Source of the DNA: Acidobacteriota bacterium
Lineage (GTDB): Bacteria; Acidobacteriota; Holophagae; Holophagales; Holophagaceae
Length of the DNA: 43,017 bases
Assembly (NCBI GenBank): GCA_021794095.1
Contig: JAJYRN010000008.1
Coordinates: forward strand, 98,535-141,551
Reading direction: 5' to 3'
Position 1 is the stretch's first letter, and the number at the start of each line of letters is the position of its first letter. Below, piece by piece: positions 10,374-16,997 of the stretch. The notes under the pieces are model-generated. The model saw only the letters and a program-made list of their open reading frames with translations, searched no databases and was not told the origin of the DNA. Made by a program: the position numbers and the translations under genes.

Positions 10374-10588
10374 ACAGCATGGTTGACCCTCCCCCCGGGT
10401 GGAGGGCAGACTGCCCTTGGCCCTGGCGCCGGAAAGGAGGTTGCGATGGGACGACATTCCGACGTCGCAGAGCCTCCGTCGCGGGACGCCGCCCGCTGAG
10501 GCGGCCCTCCCCGACGCTCTCCCGCCCCGCCCCCTGAACGGAACGGCGGCCCGCCTTGGTGCGCCCTCCTCCTTGCTCCGGAACGGCC
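10374..10588 (+). promoter_or_regulatory. Structured leader region of the ABC transporter operon
   Basis: These 215 bp upstream of the permease contain a small hairpin (GGGCA 10404-10408, TGCCC 10412-10416), a strong Shine-Dalgarno (AAAGGAGG 10433-10440), a 17-codon ORF, and two overlapping, mutually exclusive hairpins at its stop: GCGGG 10481-10485 with CCCGC 10492-10496, and GCCGCC 10488-10493 with GGCGGC 10500-10505. I looked for known riboswitch consensus elements by eye and found none. The promoter is not evident. Confidence 0.4.
10446..10499 (+). CDS. Putative 17-residue leader peptide upstream of the ABC permease
   Basis: The ATG follows a near-perfect Shine-Dalgarno (AAAGGAGG) with 5-nt spacing. 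The peptide is MGRHSDVAEPPSRDAAR and ends at a TGA lying between alternative hairpins, 89 bp before the permease start. No codon run points to a particular amino acid. The Shine-Dalgarno is stronger than that of the permease itself, which suggests a translated upstream ORF. A chance ORF is possible. Confidence 0.35.
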   Translation: MGRHSDVAEPPSRDAAR

Positions 10589-12331
10589 ATGATTCAACGC
10601 TTCCTCGACACCGTCTGGGGCCAGGCCAACGCCCTCTTCCTCCCCTTCAAGCGCCGGCGCTGGGTGGACCTCCTCGTCCTCGTGGCGGGCGCCGCCATCC
10701 TCTATGGCCTGGTGATGATGGGCCGCCAGTGGACCGGCCTCCACCGCCCTGTGGTGGACATCAACCTGTCCCCCTTGGCCCTGCCCAAGTACACCTTCTT
10801 CTCCATGATGCGGGGCCTGGTGGCCTACGTCCTCAGCCTCGGCTTCACGCTCGTCTATGCCTTCTGGGCCGCCAAGGACAGCCGGGCGGAGAAGGTGCTG
10901 ATCCCGCTCCTCGACATCCTCCAGAGCATCCCCGTGCTCGGCTTCATGCCGGGCCTAGTGCTGGCCCTGGTGGCCCTGTTCCCCCGCAGCAACCTGGGCC
11001 TGGAACTGGCCGCGGTACTCATGATCTTCACCGGCCAGGCCTGGAACATGACCTTCAGCCTTTACCATTCCCTGAAGTCGGTGCCCCTCGACATGCAGGA
11101 GTCGGCCACGGTCTACGGATTCAATTGGTGGCAGCGGTTCCGGTGGGTGGAGTTGCCCTACGGGACCACCGGCCTCGTCTGGAACAGCATGATGAGCATG
11201 GCCGGTGGCTGGTTCTTCCTGATGATCACGGAGGCCTTCAAGCTCGGCGACAAGGACTTCCGCCTGCCCGGCCTCGGCTCGTACATGAGCGTGGCCGTCG
11301 AGCGTGGCAACGTGCCCGCGATGATCTATGCGATCCTCGCCATGGTGGCCATGATCGTGTTCCTCGATCAGGTGCTCTGGCGGCCCGTGGTGGTCTGGGC
11401 CCAGCGGTTCCGGGTGGAGGAGACCGCCCAGGGCGAGGCGCCGCGCAGCTGGCTGCTGAAGCTGTTCCGCCGGTCCCGCCTCATCCGCTGGCTGGAGGCC
11501 CGCCGGGTCCACCGGCGTTCCACCCCGCGCCCCAGGGCCCGGGCGGCCAAGGCCCCCCGGGAATCCAACCTCGGTCCGCGCGCGGGCCGATGGGCGGCAA
11601 ACCTGGGCCTGCTGGCGCTGCTGGGGCTGGCGGCCTGGTCGGCCGTGCGGCTGGTGGTCTTCCTCCAGCCCATCCCCGGCGCCCGCTGGTGGGATCTCGC
11701 CAAGGCCGGCAGCCTCACCCTCAGCCGCGTGCTCATCTCCACCCTGCTCGGCACCCTCTGGGCCGTGCCGGCGGGTCTGGCCATCGGCCTCTCGCCCCGA
11801 CTCTCCAAGGTGCTCCAGCCGGTGGTCCAGGTGGCGGCCTCCTTCCCGGCGCCCATGCTCTTCCCGGTGGTCATCGGCCTCCTCGCCACCTTCGGCGTGG
11901 GCCTGAACTACGGCTGCATCCTGCTCATGCTGCTCGGCACCCAGTGGTACATCCTCTTCAACGTCATCGCGGGCGCCATGGCCATTCCCGGCGACCTGCG
12001 GGAGGCCGCCACGAGCTTCCGCCTATCCCGCTGGCAGCGCATGAAGGCCCTCTACCTCCCCTCGATCTTCCCCTACCTGGTGACGGGCTGGGTGACGGCC
12101 GCGGGCGGCGCCTGGAACGCCAGCATCGTGGCCGAGTACGCCGAATACAAGGGCCACACCCTCACCACCTGGGGCCTGGGTTCCACCGTGAGCGCCGCGG
12201 CCTACCACCGCGATCTCCCGCTCCTGGCCGCCGGCGTCATCCTCATGTCCTGCCTGGTGGTCACCTTCAACCGCCTGGTCTGGCGGCCCTGCTACCACCT
12301 CGCGTCCACCCGCTATTCTCTGACGAAGTGA
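10589..12331 (+). CDS. ABC transporter permease with two fused BPD-type domains (NitT/TauT-like)
   Basis: The 580-residue inner-membrane protein holds two copies of the nitrate/sulfonate/bicarbonate-type permease domain. The first half (about residues 25-290) has its ATPase-contact loop near 170-190 (SATVYGFNWWQRFRWVELPY). A basic linker (about 290-330, rich in Arg/Pro/Ala) leads to a second membrane half with its loop near 470-495 (REAATSFRLSRWQRMKALYLP). Both homodimer partners normally needed by an ABC importer are therefore on one chain. The start is the ATG at 10589; the frame is open to a TTG at 10556 without family support. The ATPase gene follows 3 bp downstream. No substrate-binding protein is nearby, so the substrate cannot be named. 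Confidence 0.9.
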   Translation: MIQRFLDTVWGQANALFLPFKRRRWVDLLVLVAGAAILYGLVMMGRQWTGLHRPVVDINLSPLALPKYTFFSMMRGLVAYVLSLGFTLVYAFWAAKDSRAEKVLIPLLDILQSIPVLGFMPGLVLALVALFPRSNLGLELAAVLMIFTGQAWNMTFSLYHSLKSVPLDMQESATVYGFNWWQRFRWVELPYGTTGLVWNSMMSMAGGWFFLMITEAFKLGDKDFRLPGLGSYMSVAVERGNVPAMIYAILAMVAMIVFLDQVLWRPVVVWAQRFRVEETAQGEAPRSWLLKLFRRSRLIRWLEARRVHRRSTPRPRARAAKAPRESNLGPRAGRWAANLGLLALLGLAAWSAVRLVVFLQPIPGARWWDLAKAGSLTLSRVLISTLLGTLWAVPAGLAIGLSPRLSKVLQPVVQVAASFPAPMLFPVVIGLLATFGVGLNYGCILLMLLGTQWYILFNVIAGAMAIPGDLREAATSFRLSRWQRMKALYLPSIFPYLVTGWVTAAGGAWNASIVAEYAEYKGHTLTTWGLGSTVSAAAYHRDLPLLAAGVILMSCLVVTFNRLVWRPCYHLASTRYSLTK

Positions 12332-12334
12332 CCC

Positions 12335-13618
12335 ATGGCTGAATCCCCGATCTGCGAACTCAAGGGCGTCCAGAAATCCTTCGACCGCGGCGGCGGCAAC
12401 CTGCTGCGGGTGCTGGAGGACATCAGCCTCGATGTCCGTCCCAACGAGGTGCTCTGCCTCATCGGCCCCTCGGGCTGCGGGAAGTCCACCATCCTGCGGA
12501 TCTTCGCAGGCCTCATCGAGGCCAGCAAGGGCGAGGTGCGCTACCACGGCCAGCGCCTCGACGGCCTGAATCCCGGTGTCTCCATCGTGTTCCAGGGCTT
12601 CGCCCTCTACCCCTGGATGACGGTGGAGGAGAACGTCCGGACGGTGCTCCGCGCCAAGGGCCTGCCCGAGGACCAGGTGCGCTCCCGGGCCGACCACGCC
12701 ATCACCCTCGTGGGCCTGGAGGGCTTCGAAGAGGCCTATCCCCGGGAGCTGTCGGGCGGCATGAAGCAGCGCGTGGGCATGGCCCGCGCCCTCAGCGTGG
12801 ATCCCGAGATCCTCTTCATGGACGAGCCCTTCAGCCAAGTGGACGCCCTCACGGCCGAGGGCCTCCGCGCCGAGATCCTGGACATCTGGGTGGACGCCGA
12901 GCGGAACCCCTCCTCCATCCTGATGGTGAGCCACGACATCAAGGAGGTGGCCTACATGGCCGACCGCATCGTGGTGCTGTCGGCGAATCCCGGCCGCGTC
13001 CGCACCATCGTGGAGAACGCCCTGCCCCGGCCCCGGGACACCCGTTCCGCAGAATTCCTGCGGCTGGTGGACCAGCTCCACGACATCATCACCAGCACCG
13101 AGCTGCCGGATGTGGAAGTCTCCGCGCCGGAGCCGAGCCTGCTGTCGGATATGGCGGAGCCCCTGCCCTCGGCCCAGAGCGGCGACATCCTGGGCCTGCT
13201 GGAGTTTCTCGAGACCCAGGGTGGCACCTGCGATCTCTTCCAGGTGGTGTCGCACACCCACGTCCCCTTCGAGCTGGTGCTGTCCTCCGTGAAGTCCGCC
13301 GAGATGCTGGATTTGGTGGACACCCCCAAGCGCTCCGTCATCTTTACGGCCCTGGGCCAGCGTTTCGTCCGCGCCGGCATGGAGGAACGCAAGCATATCT
13401 GGAAGGAGCAGCTCCTCAAGCTCAAGCTCTTCCGCGTCGTCAGCGACCTCCTGGAGATGCGGGAGGGCCAGCTCAGCCGCGAGGAACTCATCACCGAACT
13501 CCACCAGCGCCTGCCCATGGAGGATCCCGAGCGCACCTTCGCCACGTTGGTGGCCTGGGGCCGGTTCGGCGAGCTCTTCGCCTACCGCGAGGAGCGCGGC
13601 GTCCTCACCCCCGAGTAG
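12335..13618 (+). CDS. ABC transporter ATP-binding protein with C-terminal AAA-associated domain
   Basis: The 427-residue product powers the fused permease encoded 3 bp upstream. The nucleotide-binding domain (residues 1-260) has Walker A GPSGCGKST (near 45), signature LSGGMKQRVGMARAL (near 138), Walker B ILFMDEPFSQVD and H-loop SHD, like NitT/TauT-type ATPases. After about residue 285 comes an extra domain of some 140 residues (GDILGLLEFLETQGGTCDLF to the end), resembling the C-terminal AAA-associated domain seen in such ATPases, probably regulatory. The two-gene operon ends here. CCCGGCCTC begins on the base after the stop codon and pairs perfectly with GAGGCCGGG at 13692-13700. Confidence 0.92.
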   Translation: MAESPICELKGVQKSFDRGGGNLLRVLEDISLDVRPNEVLCLIGPSGCGKSTILRIFAGLIEASKGEVRYHGQRLDGLNPGVSIVFQGFALYPWMTVEENVRTVLRAKGLPEDQVRSRADHAITLVGLEGFEEAYPRELSGGMKQRVGMARALSVDPEILFMDEPFSQVDALTAEGLRAEILDIWVDAERNPSSILMVSHDIKEVAYMADRIVVLSANPGRVRTIVENALPRPRDTRSAEFLRLVDQLHDIITSTELPDVEVSAPEPSLLSDMAEPLPSAQSGDILGLLEFLETQGGTCDLFQVVSHTHVPFELVLSSVKSAEMLDLVDTPKRSVIFTALGQRFVRAGMEERKHIWKEQLLKLKLFRVVSDLLEMREGQLSREELITELHQRLPMEDPERTFATLVAWGRFGELFAYREERGVLTPE

Positions 13619-13700
13619 CCCGGCCTCCCCTCAGAACGGCCCATGCAGCCATAGGGGGAAGCTCGACGCGCTGGGCATCTAGTCTCACGGTGAGGCCGGG
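13619..13700. terminator. Wide inverted repeat between convergent genes
   Basis: CCCGGCCTC (13619-13627) begins directly after the ATPase stop codon and is perfectly complementary to GAGGCCGGG (13692-13700), with 64 nt between. It lies between convergent genes (the EamA stop is at 13731) and could end transcription from either side. There is no U tract. Confidence 0.3.
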
Positions 13701-13730
13701 TGCCGCCGCCAACCGGGCCCTTCTCCGGCA

Positions 13731-14564
13731 TCAATTCTGGGCCGGCGGATTGAGCGCGCTCAGGGCGATGCCCCCCAGCACCAGCAGGATCCCCCCGCCT
13801 TGAAGAGGTCGCACCGCCTCGCCGAGCAGCAGCCAGCCCAACGCCACGGTGGCCACGGGCTGGACCATGAGGGTCACGGCGCCCAGGTTCGCCGTGACAT
13901 GGCCCAGCCCCCAGGTGATGAGCCACCAGGCCGCCACCTGCATCACCAGGCCAAGGGCCGCCAGGGAGAACCACACCCTCAGCGGAAAGCCGTGGAACGC
14001 GTCGCCCCGAGCCCAGCCCAGCAGACCGAACCCCACGGTGCAACAGAGGATGACCCAGGCCAGGGCTTCGGGCGCGGCGAGGCTGCGGCGGGCGCGGCTC
14101 AGGGTGAGGGTGAAGCTGGCGTAGGCCAAGGAGGCGAGCGAGGCGAGCAGCTCGCCCCGGCCGGTGCCCCACCGCGCGCCCTTGGCCAGCCCCAGCACCA
14201 GGCCCCCGGCCAGGGCCAAGGCCAGACCGGCCAGGAACCGCCGTTTCAGCCGCGCCCCCAGCCATAGCACGGAGATGAGCGCCACCCACAGGGGCGCCAA
14301 CCCGATCAGCAAGGTGGAATTGGCGGCGCTGGTGTAGAGGAGGCTCGTGTGCCACATCCACAGGTCCACCACGAAACACCCACCGGCCAGGAAGGCCCAG
14401 CCCCGGGCCGCGCCCCCACCCGGACGATGGGCCCGCCAGCCCATCCAGGCCACCAGGGGTAACGCGAAAACCATGCGGTAGAAGCCGATGACCAGTGGTC
14501 TCGCCGGTTCCGCCCAGCGCACCAGCATGGCGGCGAAGCCCAGCAGAAAGGCCCCGGCCAGCAC
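13731..14564 (-). CDS. EamA/DMT-family membrane transporter
   Basis: This is a drug/metabolite-transporter-type permease with about ten hydrophobic segments in two EamA repeats (ending in LQGGGILLVLGGIALSALN). Substrate unknown. The start is uncertain: the first hydrophobic helix (LLAVLAGAFLLGFAAMLV) has no ATG before it. The coordinates use the GTG at 14564 (277 residues). An ATT at 14603 would add 13 residues. Upstream the frame runs without stop through the 96-bp repeat array, whose last unit ends a few codons before the helix (EGDRPDIRRNSAGTAGLLA). The array may have replaced the native 5' end. The gene follows the response regulator in the same direction. Confidence 0.8.
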   Translation of the reverse strand: MLAGAFLLGFAAMLVRWAEPARPLVIGFYRMVFALPLVAWMGWRAHRPGGGAARGWAFLAGGCFVVDLWMWHTSLLYTSAANSTLLIGLAPLWVALISVLWLGARLKRRFLAGLALALAGGLVLGLAKGARWGTGRGELLASLASLAYASFTLTLSRARRSLAAPEALAWVILCCTVGFGLLGWARGDAFHGFPLRVWFSLAALGLVMQVAAWWLITWGLGHVTANLGAVTLMVQPVATVALGWLLLGEAVRPLQGGGILLVLGGIALSALNPPAQN

Positions 14565-14611
14565 CGCCAGAAGGCCCGCCGTCCCGGCGGAATTCCGCCG
14601 AATATCCGGGC

Positions 14612-14820
14612 GGTCCCCCTCGTTGAAATCAGACGCGGAGGACGGGCTTGGCCCGGCCCCCGCGTGGGGAGCACGAGGGGGACGCAGAGGGCGCGCAGCG
14701 TCCGGGCGGTCCCCCTCGTCGGGAGAAGACGCGGGGGCTGGGCTTGGCCCGGCCCCCCCGTGGGGAGCACGAGGGGGACGCAGAGGGCGCGCAGCGTCCG
14801 GGCGGTCCCCCTCGTCGGGA
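14612..14820. repeat. 96-bp tandem repeat array between response regulator and EamA gene
   Basis: The GGTCCCCCTCG element recurs at 14612, 14708 and 14804, giving two full 96-bp units and a partial third that stops 6 bp before the response-regulator stop codon. Each unit holds a perfect inverted repeat: CGAGGGGGAC and GTCCCCCTCG around a GCAGAGGGCGCGCAGCGTCCGGGC-type loop. The second half (GGGCTTGGCCCGGCCCCC) is also self-complementary. It shares its core with the arrays at 1-308 and 9789-10373. Confidence 0.9.
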
Positions 14821-14826
14821 TTAACC

Positions 14827-15198
14827 TCAGCCCGCAAGGGTCTCCTGGACCTTGGCCACCAGGGCCCCGGCATCCAGGGGCTTGAGCAGGAAGCCCGACA
14901 GGCCCTGCTGCTGCATCCGCCGGAGGGCTTCATCATCTCGGTGAGCCGACAGGACCAGGATGGGCAGGCCCTGCAGGGCCGAATCCTCCCGGCAGGCCCG
15001 CACCAGGCTCTCGCCCGGGCAGTTGGGCATCAGGAGGTCCAACAAAAGAAGATCCACTGGGGCCTCTCGCAGCACCGTCAGCACCCGGAAGAGCGATTCG
15101 GGCTCCACCTCGACCACCTCGTGCCCCCGGGCACGTAGCGCCGCAGCCGCGAACACGCGGGCCAAGCGGCTGTCATCCACGATGGCGATCCGGGCCAT
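14827..15198 (-). CDS. Single-domain response regulator (CheY-like receiver)
   Basis: The 123-residue product is a stand-alone receiver. Acidic pocket D8/D9 (IVDDS), phosphoacceptor D54 (LLLDLLMP), switch residue S84 (LVLSAH) and K106 (FLLKPLDA) are all present. There is no output domain, so it acts by protein contact. The start ATG at 15198 is preceded by GGGAGAG and gives the canonical N-terminus MARIAIVDDS. It lies 29 bp after the PBP4 gene in a minus-strand operon headed by a GAF-HD-GYP protein; no histidine kinase is adjacent. Confidence 0.93.
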   Translation of the reverse strand: MARIAIVDDSRLARVFAAAALRARGHEVVEVEPESLFRVLTVLREAPVDLLLLDLLMPNCPGESLVRACREDSALQGLPILVLSAHRDDEALRRMQQQGLSGFLLKPLDAGALVAKVQETLAG

Positions 15199-15227
15199 GG
15201 GTCTCTCCCTCATCCATCCTAGTCGGG

Positions 15228-16379
15228 TTAGTTGGCCCAGCGGGACACCTGCTCCCAGACATCCGCATCGGAGGCGGGACCATTCAGCAGGATGGCGAAG
15301 ATGCGCACCTGGCCATCGGGCATCTGGATGTACCCGCAGGCGGTGTCCACCTGATCCAGGTGGCCGGTCTTCACCCGGATGCGGTGGGCCAGGTTGGGAT
15401 CCTTGATGTGCAGCGGCCACGGCTCACCCCCGATGACCTTCAGGGAGGACACCCACTCCGGCCCGGCCTCGAAATCGTGGTAGGCCGCGCGCAGCACAAT
15501 GGCCAGGGTCCGGGCCGACAGGCGGTTCTCCTTGCTCAGGCCGGAGCCATCCGTGATGTGGATCTCCCCGGCGCCCAGCCCGAAGGTGGTGGCGTAGAAA
15601 TCCTGGATGCGACGCACACCGCGCGGCCAGGAGCCCGCGCCGAAGGTCCGCGTGAGCATCTCCACCATGAAGTTGTTGGACCACTTGTTGATGTCCTGGA
15701 TGAGCGTGCGCAAGGGCGGGGAAGGCCAGTCCAGCAACTGCCGGGGCTGGGCCGCCGCGGGCGCGGGGCGGTCCTCGAACACGATGCCCGCCTCCTGGAG
15801 AATCTCGCGGAGGGTGGCCCGGATGGAGGGATCGGGATCCGTGAGGACATGGCCGCGCTCATCCCGGTTGAAGTTCACCGAGAGTGCCTCCACCCGCGGA
15901 AGGGTGTCGGCCGAGGTGTCCTGCCAGCCCTCGGGCTGGCGCTGGGCGTCGAAGGCGCTCTGGTCCAGCCGGATGCCGCCCGTCACCCGGTCCACACCGG
16001 CCCGGCGCAGGGCATGGGCCAGCAGCCAGATCTTCTCGCTCGTCAGGAAGGGATCGCCGCCCCCCTTGAAGATCAGATCCCCCTGCACCGTCCCGTTCCG
16101 CAGGTCGCCCCAGACCTCCGTGTGAAGGGTGTACTCGGGCTGCCAGCTCTTGAGCAGGGCGTAGGTGGTCACCACCTTGGTGGTGCTGGCGGGGATCAGC
16201 GCCTGGCTGTCCTTGTAGCGCGCGATGGTCTTGCCGGTGGCGGCATCCCAGAGACCCGCGGACACGGACACCCCCCGGTGTTCCAGACGCCGGGCCCAGG
16301 TCTGGACGTCCTGCGCCCGCAGGGTCGCCCCGGCCAGGACGGCCAGGGACATCGTCAGAAGGACACGGAGAGGTTTCAT
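15228..16379 (-). CDS. dacB: D-alanyl-D-alanine carboxypeptidase/endopeptidase, PBP4 type (S13)
   Basis: The 383-residue product is a periplasmic serine peptidase acting on peptidoglycan. A signal peptide is visible (MKPLRVLLTMSLAVLAGATLRA, cleavage near residue 22). The three penicillin-binding motifs are SxxK at S65-K68 (PASTTKVV), SxN at 234-236 (KWSNNFMVEML) and KTG at 337-339 (RVKTGHL). It is shorter than E. coli PBP4 (477 residues), but an insertion between the first two motifs (about 85-220) is retained, as in S13 enzymes. It starts 5 bp after the stop of the pseudopilin-like gene, so the two are cotranscribed. Confidence 0.92.
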   Translation of the reverse strand: MKPLRVLLTMSLAVLAGATLRAQDVQTWARRLEHRGVSVSAGLWDAATGKTIARYKDSQALIPASTTKVVTTYALLKSWQPEYTLHTEVWGDLRNGTVQGDLIFKGGGDPFLTSEKIWLLAHALRRAGVDRVTGGIRLDQSAFDAQRQPEGWQDTSADTLPRVEALSVNFNRDERGHVLTDPDPSIRATLREILQEAGIVFEDRPAPAAAQPRQLLDWPSPPLRTLIQDINKWSNNFMVEMLTRTFGAGSWPRGVRRIQDFYATTFGLGAGEIHITDGSGLSKENRLSARTLAIVLRAAYHDFEAGPEWVSSLKVIGGEPWPLHIKDPNLAHRIRVKTGHLDQVDTACGYIQMPDGQVRIFAILLNGPASDADVWEQVSRWAN

Positions 16380-16384
16380 CGCAC

Positions 16385-16969
16385 CTACTTCTTCGAACCT
16401 GAGGTCGAGGCGCCGCCATTCAGGCCCGAGCCTTTCCCGGAATCCGTGCCGGCACCGCTGGCCGGATTGCCCGGCCTTCCGCCACCCAGCCCGATCAGGT
16501 TCGGATCGGCCGAGAAGATCCAGTCGCTCACCAGGGACTTGTTCTCGTAGAGGTGGATGCTGTCCTTCTGGCAGCGGCTCCGCACCCCCACGATGGGCAG
16601 CCCCTCCGTATCACCCGAGGCGCCCGGCTGGACCTGGGTGAGGTATTCCCAGTCCCCCGAAGCGGTCATGGGATCGGTGTACTTCTGCCGGAGGATGCGG
16701 GGGCGCACCTTCATCACGTCGTCGAGACTCGTCGGGTACTTGTGGTACAGGGCGAAATACACCCGCAGCGACTCGGCGATGGCCTCCCCTCGGAAGATCA
16801 GCTCCGATTCATTGGCCCGCTGGACCTCTGCGGACACCAGGGGGCCGGTCTTCAGGAGCAGGATCCCCATCACCACCACCATGGCGAGGGCGAGGGCCAT
16901 GGTGAACCCAGACTGGCCCCGGCGCGTCCGAAGAACGGAGTGGCGGGTGGATGATGGGCGGAACGGCAT
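16385..16969 (-). CDS. Pseudopilin-like secretion/pilus protein without the usual Glu5
   Basis: The 194-residue product begins with a type IV prepilin-like leader: a basic segment (RTRRGQSG), a likely prepilin-peptidase site between G21 and F22, then a hydrophobic helix (FTMALALAMVVVMGILLL). The conserved Glu at mature position 5 is Leu here, as in tip-type minor pseudopilins. The body has a helical region and a small alpha/beta part (PTSLDDVMKVRPRILRQKYTDPMT), and the C-terminus is a Gly/Ser-rich tail. The ATG at 16969 is used; upstream codons do not fit the family. It lies 28 bp after the HD-GYP gene and 5 bp before dacB. The specific machine it serves is unknown. Confidence 0.75.
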   Translation of the reverse strand: MPFRPSSTRHSVLRTRRGQSGFTMALALAMVVVMGILLLKTGPLVSAEVQRANESELIFRGEAIAESLRVYFALYHKYPTSLDDVMKVRPRILRQKYTDPMTASGDWEYLTQVQPGASGDTEGLPIVGVRSRCQKDSIHLYENKSLVSDWIFSADPNLIGLGGGRPGNPASGAGTDSGKGSGLNGGASTSGSKK

Positions 16970-16997
16970 GGGACACATCCAGAGCTTCCAGGGTACC

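Noticed and set aside
10374-10588. A known riboswitch (guanidine, TPP or cobalamin type) before the ABC permease
   Set aside because: None of the conserved core sequences of these classes could be found by eye; only an ORF and simple hairpins are supported. A covariance-model search would settle it.
9371-10744. Overlapping 330-390 codon open frames across the 91-bp array on both strands
   Set aside because: Their sequences are literal translations of the repeat (recurring RGDAEAKPGVPTRDRRG-like or ASPLRPPWDPRRRG-like blocks). The period of 91 is not a multiple of three, so each frame switches between reading phases.
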